DNA from: Anatilimnocola aggregata
Lineage (GTDB): Bacteria > Planctomycetota > Planctomycetia > Pirellulales > Pirellulaceae
Assembly: GCF_007747655.1 (NCBI RefSeq)
Contig: NZ_CP036274.1
Location: 3,596,001 to 3,660,000, forward strand
DNA length: 64,000 bases
Reading direction: 5' to 3'
A program made the position numbers and the translations under genes. Under the pieces are notes generated by a model. It was not told the origin of the DNA. It worked only from the letters and a program-made list of their open reading frames with translations, and did no database searches. Every line of letters starts with the position of its first letter. Within the stretch, counting starts at the first letter, position 1. Shown here one piece after another: positions 1 through 9,257 of the stretch.

Positions 1-2070
1 TTGGCCGCCAATCTCTCCGGTGCTGCCAACCAGACGGAGAGTGGCAAAACTCCTGCTCTGCCCGCGCCAGCAATGGCCCCCGCTGCAGCACCGGTTGAGG
101 TAGCTCCTGTTGCTCCGCCGGCACCTCCCTTGGCAGCGAAAGGCTTTCAACGGGGAACTTTGGAGGACGGACGTGCTCAGTTAGCAGATGCAAAAAACAA
201 GAGTCAGGTTCCAGAGGTTTCACGCAACGTTGCTCCCAGCAAACCTGGCGCGGTTGCTGTTGATAAGTCTGACCTTCCTCCGCCCAAGGCTGATCAACTG
301 GCTGCGAATCAAGTTGAAGCAGAGCAAGCGAATAGTAAACTGTCAGCATTGAAGCTGCAGGCGAAGGAGTCCGCCAACTTCAAATCTCTGGCAAGTAACG
401 GACGAGAACCACAGGCCGCGCTGTCGCCGACGGATATTCACGAATCGTTGGGTGATTTGCCCGTTCCGGCTGAGTTGGCGAGGCAGTCAGTGATTGTCGT
501 TGCGACGAAAGACAATACGGTGATTGCTCGCCAAGAGCTTAGTCCGCAAGAGCTCGCAGCAAACAAGCGAATCTCGCTTCCGCCCGAAGTTGAAGGTGTA
601 GTTGACCTGGAGTATTTTCGTCCAGGTGATTCGAGCGCGCCCATCTATCGTCAACAAGTGAAGCGAGCTGCCTCGCGCTCGTTGCACTTTGCGATCGAGG
701 GGCTGAAAGACGACTATGCTCCCGGTGAGCGAGTGCAATTAAAAGTGCGCGTGCAAGATGAAGAAGGTCGCCCTGTCTCGGCGGCAGTCGGCGTTCGCGT
801 GTGGGAAGAAAACGCGGTGCAGCAAGTGCGCGAGCCGCTACTGCTTGCTGATTCGTTTTCGCGAGCCAAGGCTCGTTCGGTTGATGTCGACGAAAAGCAA
901 TCGCTGGCTCTGGCGGGGACGTCTCAATTTCGCAAATCGGCCGTGCAGTTAAATTCACGCGCTGCAGATCCACCCGCAGTTGCAGCGGCCAATGCTCCAG
1001 GCGAACTAGCGGCTGCTCCTGCCGGTGGCCAATTGGGCGCTGCCAACGCTCTTGAGGCAGAACGCAAAGATGGTCAACGAGATCTCGCGAAGGCGCAGAT
1101 GGCGTCTGACGAAACAGGATTCGCCCTGGCTCCCGTGAGCGTGATAGTGGCCGACAACCGCGCCGAAGTAATGAATGAAGTGAACCGTGCTGCTGACATG
1201 ACCGCCGCGCTGGAAAGTCAACGGCAATCGAGTCAGCGCAGAATCATCGGCAAGGTGTTGGCATTTTCTGCCGGTGCCCTGTTGTTGCTTGTTGGCGTGT
1301 TGGCTGTCGCGCGCCGCCCCGTACGCCCGCTCGTTTGGCTTCCTGCGGTCAGCGTGGCGCTCCTCACGCTCGTGGTGGGAGCGGTTCAGCTCGTGTCTTC
1401 GGGGGCACGCCAGTCGTTGCCTCACTCAGCAGCAGCTCCGGCGATTGAGATCGCCATGTCGCCGGCTGAATCACAGAACGAGGTGCCCATTTCACCGCCC
1501 AGCGCTGAGGTTACTTCTGCGGAAATAGAATCGCTGAAGCGAACTACTCCTGCTCAAGCAGTTGCTGCTAACGGTGAGTCGAACGATGCGGTCGTTAGGG
1601 TGCCTGCAGCGCTACCGCCAGCACCGGTCGTAGCCGCGCGAGAGATGAAGCGAGAAGGTACCACGCTCGATTCGCCAGCGCTGCAACAGACGCAAGCTCC
1701 CGCCAAAGTCGACAAGCGGCGAGCAGTGGGTGAAGACAAACAGAATGCTACCGACAGCCCCGCTGTGGTTGCTCGCGCCTTCGGTGCGCCGGCTGCGAAG
1801 AAATCCGTCGGTGTGCAAGCGTCGGAAGGGAACCGCGATGGCGGCGTTGCCGGCGATAGCGTCGTCAACGATCTGGCAGGGGGCGAAATCAGTTTGCCCA
1901 GTTCGCTCTTCTGGCGTCCCCTCTCACCCAGCGAACCCGATGGCAGCGTGACGATCGAATTCAACATGCCTGCTGTTGCGTCTGAGTATCGCCTGCTCGT
2001 GGATGCCATTGGCGGTGGTCGTCTGGGTGGGCAGCAGCAGTTGCTCATTTGCCGCGAACGAGCGCCGTAG
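1..2070 (+). CDS. Macroglobulin-like (MG2/A2M-type) membrane protein, 3' part
   Basis: The open frame runs from the window edge to a TAG, so the true start probably lies upstream; the TTG at base 1 is not convincing. The visible 689 residues hold an Ala/Pro-rich stretch, then a beta-sandwich-like segment with 'DDYAPGERVQLKVRVQDEEG' (about 238-257), which resembles macroglobulin MG domains. Two hydrophobic helices follow (about 415-470), then another low-complexity linker. The last ~60 residues (SSLFWRPLSPSEPDGSVTIE onward) match the 'WxPLL..DG...I.F..P' pattern usual near the end of bacterial A2M/MG2-type proteins. An envelope location is inferred. A helix pair in the middle of such a protein is unusual. 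The family call is moderate and no function is assigned. Confidence 0.55.
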   Translation: MAANLSGAANQTESGKTPALPAPAMAPAAAPVEVAPVAPPAPPLAAKGFQRGTLEDGRAQLADAKNKSQVPEVSRNVAPSKPGAVAVDKSDLPPPKADQLAANQVEAEQANSKLSALKLQAKESANFKSLASNGREPQAALSPTDIHESLGDLPVPAELARQSVIVVATKDNTVIARQELSPQELAANKRISLPPEVEGVVDLEYFRPGDSSAPIYRQQVKRAASRSLHFAIEGLKDDYAPGERVQLKVRVQDEEGRPVSAAVGVRVWEENAVQQVREPLLLADSFSRAKARSVDVDEKQSLALAGTSQFRKSAVQLNSRAADPPAVAAANAPGELAAAPAGGQLGAANALEAERKDGQRDLAKAQMASDETGFALAPVSVIVADNRAEVMNEVNRAADMTAALESQRQSSQRRIIGKVLAFSAGALLLLVGVLAVARRPVRPLVWLPAVSVALLTLVVGAVQLVSSGARQSLPHSAAAPAIEIAMSPAESQNEVPISPPSAEVTSAEIESLKRTTPAQAVAANGESNDAVVRVPAALPPAPVVAAREMKREGTTLDSPALQQTQAPAKVDKRRAVGEDKQNATDSPAVVARAFGAPAAKKSVGVQASEGNRDGGVAGDSVVNDLAGGEISLPSSLFWRPLSPSEPDGSVTIEFNMPAVASEYRLLVDAIGGGRLGGQQQLLICRERAP

Positions 2071-2088
2071 TGAATCCTTCGCCTCCGC

Positions 2089-3453
2089 TTACCACGCCAA
2101 AGGTTGCGGTTGCTGATCCCAAAAGAGCCAGCGGCGTCGTTCGCGGTGTGTAGCGGTACCGATCTGATATGGGTCGGCCTCACCGGTATGCAGATCGATG
2201 ATCGACAGGTATCCCGCATGACTGCTGGCTATCAGTCGCTTGCCATCGGGAGAGAGATCGAGGCCGCTAATCGTCGAACCGAGAAAATGCTGCCAGAGCA
2301 AGTTCCCCTGCAGATCGATGGCCCTTAACCAGCCGTTGGCATTTCCCAGAATGAACATCTTTTCGTGCGCGGCCACCGCGTACACTCGCGATTCGTCTTC
2401 CAGCATGCGGAGGCGCGGATCTCGGTCAACATCGATAATCTCCAGTTCGGGAACGATGCTCAACGGGACTCCGCGGCTGCTCCCCCAATAGAAGTGGCAG
2501 GAGTTGCAAAGAAGCAGACTATCGTCAGCGCTAAACGCCATGAAGTGTGGGTACGAACTGGTTGGCGCAATCTCGCCGGCAAATTGCAACTGCTCGTTGA
2601 AGATCCAGTGGTTGCCCCATTGGTGACCGAGTGCAAACCAACGACCGTCGTGCGAGACGGCTCCGTGCGGCATATCTAACCGGCTGGATTCATTATCTTC
2701 TTCGCCGCTCGGTCTTCCCTTGGGCCCGTCATAGCGATCGCGAAACTCGTCGGGCGTCGGCAGCAGTCGAATTGCCCCAGTGTTGGTCAGCACGAAGATT
2801 CCGTTCGAGGTGACAAGCAGAGCGAGTTGCCCGTTCGGGAATGGAATCAGTTGGTGGATGTTGGGCAAATAGGGAGGGCTTTGTTCCTGCCACGACTTTC
2901 TGCGAAACGTCAGCCGCTTGGGAATTCCCTCGAGGCCGGTTGGCCACTGCAACTGGCTAACAATGGGGCCATCCCAGCCATCATGAATCGTAATTCGTTC
3001 GAGCGTAGCCTTGGCAAAATAGCGGCGATTCGGTGAACGACCATAAGTGATGAGGTCCGGCAAGTCGGTTACCGTGAGGTCATCGATCACGGCCACACGC
3101 TTATATTGATAAGGCGCGCCAATACCCACGACGATCCGGCCATTGGGCAATAGCGAAATAGGTTGCAGCGCGCGGCCGTTGTCTTCAAGCAGATCCACCA
3201 ACGGATTGTGCGCGGGAGGAAACCGTTCGCGCAGTCCCGCGATGTTGCCGCTGGCATTAGCTGAACGCACGATTTCTAAGACGCGGCCGGTAAAGCGTTG
3301 GCAATTGTCGGGCGTCGGTTCCGTGGGATCAGGATCTTTCGATCTCAAACGATCTTGCACGGATTCGTTCGCCGCATGCACATAGGCGGCGGTTTCGGCC
3401 CGCCACAGGGCGGACATTTCGTCGTCGGAAGGTTCGGGCGCAGCTTGAGTCAT
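2089..3453 (-). CDS. Beta-propeller (WD40/PQQ-like) protein
   Basis: This 454-residue protein has no signal peptide. It starts at an ATG 21 bp downstream of the preceding DUF1501 gene, so it is probably the last gene of that minus-strand operon. The C-terminal two thirds show repeated blade-like units: 'AVSHDGRWFALGHQWG', 'MAFSADDSLLLCNSCHF' and 'LDLSPDGKRLIASSHAGYLS'. The S-x-D-G/D-x-x-L pattern is typical of WD40/YVTN propellers, and the last unit also has 'AIDLQGNLLWQHFLG' as in PQQ-like blades. The N-terminal ~80 residues are charged and not recognised. A scaffold or sensor role is only inferred from the fold. Confidence 0.65.
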   Translation of the reverse strand: MTQAAPEPSDDEMSALWRAETAAYVHAANESVQDRLRSKDPDPTEPTPDNCQRFTGRVLEIVRSANASGNIAGLRERFPPAHNPLVDLLEDNGRALQPISLLPNGRIVVGIGAPYQYKRVAVIDDLTVTDLPDLITYGRSPNRRYFAKATLERITIHDGWDGPIVSQLQWPTGLEGIPKRLTFRRKSWQEQSPPYLPNIHQLIPFPNGQLALLVTSNGIFVLTNTGAIRLLPTPDEFRDRYDGPKGRPSGEEDNESSRLDMPHGAVSHDGRWFALGHQWGNHWIFNEQLQFAGEIAPTSSYPHFMAFSADDSLLLCNSCHFYWGSSRGVPLSIVPELEIIDVDRDPRLRMLEDESRVYAVAAHEKMFILGNANGWLRAIDLQGNLLWQHFLGSTISGLDLSPDGKRLIASSHAGYLSIIDLHTGEADPYQIGTATHRERRRWLFWDQQPQPLAW

Positions 3454-3474
3454 GTTGCCGGTATGGGACGTGAA

Positions 3475-4917
3475 CTACGCCAGAATGCCTTTGACCACGT
3501 GGCCGTGCACGTTGGTCAAGCGGCGCTGAATGCCATTGTGATAAAAGGTGAGTCGCTCGTGGTTGATGCCGAGCAAGTGCAGCACTGTAGCGTGAAGATC
3601 GTGCCAGGCAACGGGATTCTCGACTGCTTTCCAGCCGATGTCATCGGTATTGCCGTAGGCCATGCCCGGTTTTAAGCCTGCCCCAGCAGCCCAGATCGAA
3701 AAGCCGTATTGGTTGTGGTCGCGACCTTTTCCTAGTTCACTGGAACCAGCTTGCGTGAAAGGCGTGCGGCCAAACTCCGTCGTAAAGAGTAAGAGGGTAT
3801 CTTCGAACAGCCCACGCTGGCGGAGATCTCTCACGAGCGCTGCGACAGGCTGGTCGATGCGAATCGCTTCGCCGGTGTGATTCGCTTTGGTGTCTTCGTG
3901 CCCATCCCAGTTGATGCGGGGCGAACCAAACGAGCCGCCGGAAAAGAGCTGGACGAAACGAACGCCTTGCTCAATCAAACGTCGCGCCAGCAAACAACTG
4001 CGGCCGAAGTCGCGAGTTTCATCACGCTCGAGTCCGTAGTCGTTTTTAGTTGCAGCGGTCTCTTGCGACAGGTCGGTGACGCGCGGCACGGCGAGTTGCA
4101 TCTTCGCCGCCATTTCGTAGGCCCGCATCCGCGCGAGCAATTCGTCGCTGTCGCCGCGCTCAGCGCGGTTGGTGCGATTCAGCAGGGCATGCAGTTCGCG
4201 GCTGTCGCGTTCGACATCGCTGGCAATCTCGCGGGCGGGAAAGAGGTCGTTTATGACCGTTCCCTTGCTCTGAAACATCACTCCCTGATGCTGCGCCGGG
4301 AGAAAGCCCTGCGTCCAGTTGCTCGTGCCACCCGAAGGAAGTCCGCGCGTATCGGGCAGTACCACGTAGGTCGGCAATTCATCGGTCTCGCACCCTAGGC
4401 CATACGAAAGCCATGAGCCAAGCGTGGGAAAACCATTCAGGCGAAAGCCGCTGTTCTCGTGCAAGGTCGCCGGCGTATGGCTGGAAGATTCGGCGACCAT
4501 CGAACGGATAATCGTCAACTCATCAGCCACGCCCGCCAGGTGCGGAAAGAGCTCCGAAATCCAGAGGCCGCTTTCGCCCCGCTGTTTGAATTCAAAATCA
4601 TTCTGCCGCAAGAGCCCCACTTTGCCGAAGAAGACGTCGGGCTTCTCGGTCCCGCCCAGCGGCTGCCCATGCCGCTTGGCGAGTTCTGGCTTGTAATCGA
4701 ACGTATCAAGCTGGCTGTAAGCGCCGCACAGACAGATATGAATGACGCGCTTCGCTTTTGCCCCGTGATGAGGTGGCGGATCGCTGGCCTGGCCAGGAAT
4801 CTTGTCCGCGCGCGCGTTGTTGCTTTGTGCCAGTAGCGACGCGAGCGCGGTGGCACCGATTCCTTGCGCGGCAAAGGAGAGAAAGTCACGGCGGGTGTTA
4901 GTTTGTAATTCGTTCAT
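3475..4917 (-). CDS. DUF1501 family protein with Tat signal
   Basis: The 480-residue product begins with a twin-arginine signal (TRRDFLSFAAQGIGATALAS), so folded export is predicted. The rest is a DUF1501 domain, which belongs to the alkaline phosphatase/sulfatase-like superfamily. Family blocks visible include 'HICLCGAYSQLDTFDYKPE', 'FPHLAGVADELTIIRSM', 'LLARRLIEQGVRFVQLFSGG', 'TEFGRTPFTQ' and 'GKGRDHNQYGFSIW'. It lies downstream of a PSCyt/PSD1 gene, the standard pairing in planctomycetes, and upstream of a propeller gene. The substrate is unknown for the family. A second copy of the pairing is at 55.4-59.4 kb. Confidence 0.93.
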   Translation of the reverse strand: MNELQTNTRRDFLSFAAQGIGATALASLLAQSNNARADKIPGQASDPPPHHGAKAKRVIHICLCGAYSQLDTFDYKPELAKRHGQPLGGTEKPDVFFGKVGLLRQNDFEFKQRGESGLWISELFPHLAGVADELTIIRSMVAESSSHTPATLHENSGFRLNGFPTLGSWLSYGLGCETDELPTYVVLPDTRGLPSGGTSNWTQGFLPAQHQGVMFQSKGTVINDLFPAREIASDVERDSRELHALLNRTNRAERGDSDELLARMRAYEMAAKMQLAVPRVTDLSQETAATKNDYGLERDETRDFGRSCLLARRLIEQGVRFVQLFSGGSFGSPRINWDGHEDTKANHTGEAIRIDQPVAALVRDLRQRGLFEDTLLLFTTEFGRTPFTQAGSSELGKGRDHNQYGFSIWAAGAGLKPGMAYGNTDDIGWKAVENPVAWHDLHATVLHLLGINHERLTFYHNGIQRRLTNVHGHVVKGILA

Positions 4918-4933
4918 ATTCTTGTTCGTCTTG

Positions 4934-5030
4934 CTTAGCCCGACGCGTCAGCGAGGGAGCAATTCTGTACTCGCGTTCGCAGGCAGTGAATACGCACCAC
5001 AATCTTCCCTCGCTGACGCGTCGGGCTAAG
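4934..5030. repeat. Perfect 25-bp inverted repeat
   Basis: Arms lie at 4934-4958 and 5006-5030 (CTTAGCCCGACGCGTCAGCG and its complement, with 5 more paired bases) and are separated by 47 bp. The element fills the space between the PSD1 stop and the DUF1501 start. It could form a long hairpin in the operon mRNA. Its form is that of a dispersed palindromic repeat rather than a terminator, since no T-run follows. Confidence 0.85.
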
Positions 5031-5045
5031 TAAACCAATTTCAGC

Positions 5046-8024
5046 CTAGTCCACATACAAGAACGCGTTGGAATTCAGCAGCACGCGGCAGAAGGGCGCG
5101 AGCCCGTGTTTCTGCACGAACTGCGTGCTAGCCTGTTTCTGTTCCGCTGTGGGTGCATCTCCCGCGGTGAGTGAAAACGCCAGCGCGACTTGTGCATCGA
5201 TCTCTTTCCCGGCGTCACGCTGCAACCGTTCGGCGAAGGCATCGGCCATCCGCAACGTGAAGGAGTGATTGAGCAGAGAGAGTGCTTGCAGCGGCGTGGT
5301 AGTGCTGCCGCGCGTGGGAGTGGTTGTCGACGGGTCGGGGCAATCGAACGTGTCGAGCAGCGGGTTTTTGCCGCCGCGGGCCCACATCCGATAAATGCTG
5401 CGGCGCTGATATTCCGGTCCCTCCAAGTCTTGAGGCTGATAGAACTGCGTGCCGCCGCGCGCGACTGGCAGGAAGTCCTTGAAGCTTGGACCGCCGGCCT
5501 CACTATTCAATTTGCCCGAGACCATCAGCATGGAATCGCGGACAGCTTCCGCTTCCAAGCGACGGGGCGAAAATCGCCACAGCAGGCGATTATTGCTATC
5601 GATCTTTATCGCCTCGCTTCGCGGCATTGAGGCCTGCTGATACGCCCGGCTGGTGACGATCAGCTTGTGGAGTTCTTTCAAGCTCCACTTGCGCTGAATA
5701 AACTCGCTCGCCAGGTAATCGAGCAGTTCTGGATGCGAAGGTTGGCCACCGCTAAAGCCGAGGTCGTTGGGCGTCGAGATCAGTCCTTGGCCGAAATGGT
5801 ACTGCCACAAGCGATTGACCATCGTCCGGGCAAACAGCGGATTCTGTTCGCTGGCGATCCACTCCGCGAGCTTCTTTCGTCGCTCCGCTTCGGGGGCATT
5901 GGCAGCGAGTCCAAAGTCTGCCGCTTTTGGACTGAGGGAGAGAATTCCCGCGGGACGAACTTCCGGCCCCTTTTGCTGCGGATTGCCGCGCACAAGCAGG
6001 TGCGAAATCTCAGGCTGGGCAGGCGTAATTGCGAAGGTCTTGCGATCGCGGTGATAGTCGACCTTCGGCGTGATGGCCGCCAATTCTTCTTGAAGTCGGC
6101 GGCGTTGCGCTTGTTGATTCGGTGTCAGTTGAGCCATGAGTTCGTCTTCACTCACGTAGCTTGAAGCCACACCGGCGGCGGCTGCCACTTCGCCAGCGGT
6201 GAGTGCGCGGCTATAAAGCCGCGCGCGGTCAATGCTTGCCGCGATGTGCTTATTGCCGCCGGGCGGACCATGGCGCAAGCCGATCAGAACTTGGGATGAC
6301 TCCGCCTCGAACATGGCTGAATTGCTGGAGCGGTATTCGCTGCCGTAGGGGCGGCCGTTGCGATAGCCGCGAATCTGTCCTTCGGCCTCGTACACGACAG
6401 CGAAGTGAACGAACTCATTTTCCTGTGCGGTTTCAACTTCGCCGGCAAAGGGAGTCGTCCGCTGAAAAAAGTTGCTGCCGGCTAACCAGTGCCCGGGCTC
6501 TTTTTCGCCATAGACGATCGAATCGAACAGGCTGCCGTCAAGTTTTTGCAGCGTGATCGCGCCGCCGCCCCGCTGCTTGAGTCCATTCAGGGAGATGAGA
6601 ACTTCCAACGTCTTGGCGCGAATTCGTTTCGCGAGTGGCGGAGTCGAAACATACGCACTCTTACCATCGAGGACGAGCAGTCCGTTTTCGATCTTTGCTC
6701 CGCCATGCAACTGACCATGCAGCGAGCCCCGCGAGTCCTTCGCATCGCCGTCGAATTCCCATTCCGCTGTTGGCTCCGGTGCGCGCACTGCCGCTTTGTT
6801 ATCAATCGTACGCTCGGCGAGAATCGCGGCGCGAACGGCAGCCTCAAGTGTTTGCAGTTCTTTCTGCAACGACTTTTGTTTGTCGGCCAAATCAGGTGGA
6901 ACTGTCGCTGCGGGCAACGCTCGCTCGCCGCGCCGCACGCCCGCGAGGGCCGAGGCCAGGCTGTAATAATCGTGCGCGCGAATCGGGTCGAACTTGTGAT
7001 CGTGACAGCGGGCACAATGCACGGTCAGCCCGAGGAAAGTTTGCCCCACCAGGCCGACGATATCTTCCAGTTCATCCTGCCGCATGATTTGCCGCATGGC
7101 ATCGCCGGCGGGTAGCAAGCTGTCGTGGGCACCGGCGACGAGAAAGCCGGTCGCAATCACCGCCTGCTGATCGGTCGGCGCGAGTACATCGCCGGCAATC
7201 TGCAATTTGGCAAATTGATCGTAGGGAAGATCGCGATTGAGCGCGTCGATGACCCAGTCTCGATAACGCCAGGCATTGGGGCGCATCTTGTCGAACTCGA
7301 AGCCGTCGCTTTCACCGAAGTGAGCCACGTCGAGCCAATGCCGGGCCCAGCGTTCGCCGTAATGCGGCGAAGCCAGTAGCCGTTGCACGAGTTCCTCGTA
7401 CGCCGAATCACTCGGGTCTTTTACGAACGCTTCAATCTCGGCGGGTGTCGGCGGCAAGCCGGTGAGGTCGTAGGTTAGGCGGCGAATAAGAATGCGTCGG
7501 TCGGCCGGCGGAGAGAAACTGAGTTGCTTCTCGCGCAGCTTGGCGAGCAGAAGCTGGTCGATGGCATTCTCATCCGTCGTACTGGAGGGCGCCGGAGATT
7601 TCACAGGCTGCAGCGACCACCAATCGTAACCAGCGCGAGCACCGGTGCTGAAGCGGTACGGATCGATCGGATCGCTACCCCATTTCGCCCCGGCTTCGAG
7701 CCAGGCTTGGAGCAACTTGCGCTCATTCTCGGGCAGCGGCTTCTTTGGCGGCATGTCCCCCGCGGCAACGCGTTGCCACAGTTGGCTCTCGCTAAACTTG
7801 CGCGGAACGATGGCTGGTCCCGATTCGCCACCCTTGGTTGCGCCCTGCAATGTCGAGAGATCGAGGCCCCCTTTGGATTCGCTGCCACTGTGACAATCGA
7901 GACAACGGCCAGCGAGCAGCGGCGCGATCTGACGGTCGAAATCGGGCGCGTCGGCAGCGGACAAGAGTGTCGCGGCGCGAACGAACCACGCGCAGCCAAT
8001 CAGTAGTAAAAACCAAGCTCGCAT
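5046..8024 (-). CDS. PSCyt1/DUF1549/LamG/DUF1553 (PSD1) secreted protein
   Basis: The start is placed at the ATG at 8024 rather than the upstream ATG at 8093. It gives a clean signal peptide (MRAWFLLLIGCAWFVRAATL) and has AAGGA at a normal distance. Domain order over 992 residues: a planctomycete cytochrome-like segment with the heme-binding type motif CLDCH near residue 45; DUF1549 with a second motif 'CARCHDHKFDPI'; a LamG/concanavalin-like insert ('AEWEFDGDAKDSRGSLHGQL'); and a C-terminal DUF1553 with 'MVNRLWQYHFGQGLI' and 'LQALSLLNHSF'. It is probably the first gene of an operon with the DUF1501 and propeller genes. A periplasmic redox or carbohydrate-related role is often suggested for this family but is not proven. 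Confidence 0.93.
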   Translation of the reverse strand: MRAWFLLLIGCAWFVRAATLLSAADAPDFDRQIAPLLAGRCLDCHSGSESKGGLDLSTLQGATKGGESGPAIVPRKFSESQLWQRVAAGDMPPKKPLPENERKLLQAWLEAGAKWGSDPIDPYRFSTGARAGYDWWSLQPVKSPAPSSTTDENAIDQLLLAKLREKQLSFSPPADRRILIRRLTYDLTGLPPTPAEIEAFVKDPSDSAYEELVQRLLASPHYGERWARHWLDVAHFGESDGFEFDKMRPNAWRYRDWVIDALNRDLPYDQFAKLQIAGDVLAPTDQQAVIATGFLVAGAHDSLLPAGDAMRQIMRQDELEDIVGLVGQTFLGLTVHCARCHDHKFDPIRAHDYYSLASALAGVRRGERALPAATVPPDLADKQKSLQKELQTLEAAVRAAILAERTIDNKAAVRAPEPTAEWEFDGDAKDSRGSLHGQLHGGAKIENGLLVLDGKSAYVSTPPLAKRIRAKTLEVLISLNGLKQRGGGAITLQKLDGSLFDSIVYGEKEPGHWLAGSNFFQRTTPFAGEVETAQENEFVHFAVVYEAEGQIRGYRNGRPYGSEYRSSNSAMFEAESSQVLIGLRHGPPGGNKHIAASIDRARLYSRALTAGEVAAAAGVASSYVSEDELMAQLTPNQQAQRRRLQEELAAITPKVDYHRDRKTFAITPAQPEISHLLVRGNPQQKGPEVRPAGILSLSPKAADFGLAANAPEAERRKKLAEWIASEQNPLFARTMVNRLWQYHFGQGLISTPNDLGFSGGQPSHPELLDYLASEFIQRKWSLKELHKLIVTSRAYQQASMPRSEAIKIDSNNRLLWRFSPRRLEAEAVRDSMLMVSGKLNSEAGGPSFKDFLPVARGGTQFYQPQDLEGPEYQRRSIYRMWARGGKNPLLDTFDCPDPSTTTPTRGSTTTPLQALSLLNHSFTLRMADAFAERLQRDAGKEIDAQVALAFSLTAGDAPTAEQKQASTQFVQKHGLAPFCRVLLNSNAFLYVD

Positions 8025-8206
8025 CGCAGCGATCCTTGCGGAGAGGGGCTCGCTGTGACGTGCGGCGACTAGCGCGACAGAGCGAGCCGTCACTATAAGC
8101 GGAGCGAACGGCAGGAGCCAGCAAGAGCCTGATGTTCAGGAGGTCACTTCCACTGGAAGTACTTTATTTCGACCGATTCGTGAAATGGTTCTCGATTCTC
8201 ACTTTG

Positions 8207-8674
8207 CTAATCCATGAATCGCCGAATGGATTCTGGCATCCGTTCAGCGCGAAAGAAGGCGGCAACAGTCTCCGCGTCAAGGTTCCGGAGAGGACCATCG
8301 ACAGCAACCCAGATCGAGTTTGAAAGCCGTGAATCCGGTAGCAAGTATACGTAAGCAGATTTGCAGCCGACTTCAAAGTCAATTAATTCGGGAGGTCCGT
8401 CCATTTGCAATCCACCGAAATACAAGATGTGCCCAGCGTCCTCACGCCGTCCTAGGAGGACTCCGGACAGCACCTTCAGGTACACGAGGCCGGTACACAA
8501 GATATATGCGAAATCGACATAAATCGCCCGATCACTCCGAGGGTTCAGGGGATGCTCGACAAGCCCAAAATTAACGTAAGGGATAACCAAGTTGGAGTTG
8601 TCGAAGTACACGTTCGAGTAGTAGGCCTCACTAGAATGAGCCGCCTCACCAATGTCGTAGATTCTCTCGTCCAT
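8207..8674 (-). CDS. Hypothetical protein
   Basis: This 155-residue soluble protein starts at an ATG at 8674; a GTG directly before it is possible. It lies 10 bp after the DUF1802 gene stop and is likely the third gene of the Uma2/DUF1802 operon. It is rich in beta-strand-like hydrophobic stretches and ends with an acidic, helical tail (DAETVAAFFRAERMPESIRR). It has no signal peptide and I recognise no family. Its reality rests on its position, length and unbroken frame. Confidence 0.6.
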   Translation of the reverse strand: MDERIYDIGEAAHSSEAYYSNVYFDNSNLVIPYVNFGLVEHPLNPRSDRAIYVDFAYILCTGLVYLKVLSGVLLGRREDAGHILYFGGLQMDGPPELIDFEVGCKSAYVYLLPDSRLSNSIWVAVDGPLRNLDAETVAAFFRAERMPESIRRFMD

Positions 8675-8684
8675 CACTGTTGGC

Positions 8685-9257
8685 CTACGAGTTTAACTTC
8701 GAATGAATAAGTTGTTTGGCATAGTCGAATGCTGCTGAAGTTAAAGCGGGAGTCGATCTGCCGATGGGAAATGAAATAGGCAGAGCGACCCACGACTTGC
8801 AGCCTGCCATCTCGGCGGATTCTGTCACCTGGTTCGTGATTTCGCTGCGAAAGACACGCAGCACGAAGAGAAAGAGTCCGGGCTGACGATAGGCAAAACG
8901 CTGGCGGACGACGTCTTCGCTCCAGCCATGTAGGCCGCAGAGAGCGAGCGCCTGTTCGATGGAGGTCAGATAGCGCACTTCTTCAACCACTGCCACTGAA
9001 CGCAAGACCAGATCGCCGGCTGCGGTTCGCAATTCAGCGGTCTCACTTAACAGTGGAACCAAGTCACTTGTGACCTGCTCGGCCGTTTGATGAAACTGGG
9101 TGGGATAGAGCCAGAAGCGAGCATGATCCGGACGAAAGACCCCTGCCCCTTCGGCGATGCCACCCTTCCTCAGCAAAATCGTCTGCTGTCCCGTCTCCAG
9201 CGCGCGGCAAATAACAGCCCATTCCTTCAGCGCGACATCGCAGGAGTTTTCGGTCAT
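8685..9257 (-). CDS. DUF1802 family protein
   Basis: The 190-residue product opens with 'ALKEWAVICRALETGQQTIL' and 'LRKGGIAEGAGVF', followed by 'FWLYPTQFHQ'. These are the hallmark blocks of DUF1802. Its ATG overlaps the stop of the upstream Uma2 gene by 4 bp (ATGA), so the two are probably translationally coupled. DUF1802 has no assigned activity that I know of. Pairing with a PD-(D/E)XK nuclease-fold gene and a third unknown gene suggests a small accessory module. Confidence 0.8.
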   Translation of the reverse strand: MTENSCDVALKEWAVICRALETGQQTILLRKGGIAEGAGVFRPDHARFWLYPTQFHQTAEQVTSDLVPLLSETAELRTAAGDLVLRSVAVVEEVRYLTSIEQALALCGLHGWSEDVVRQRFAYRQPGLFLFVLRVFRSEITNQVTESAEMAGCKSWVALPISFPIGRSTPALTSAAFDYAKQLIHSKLNS

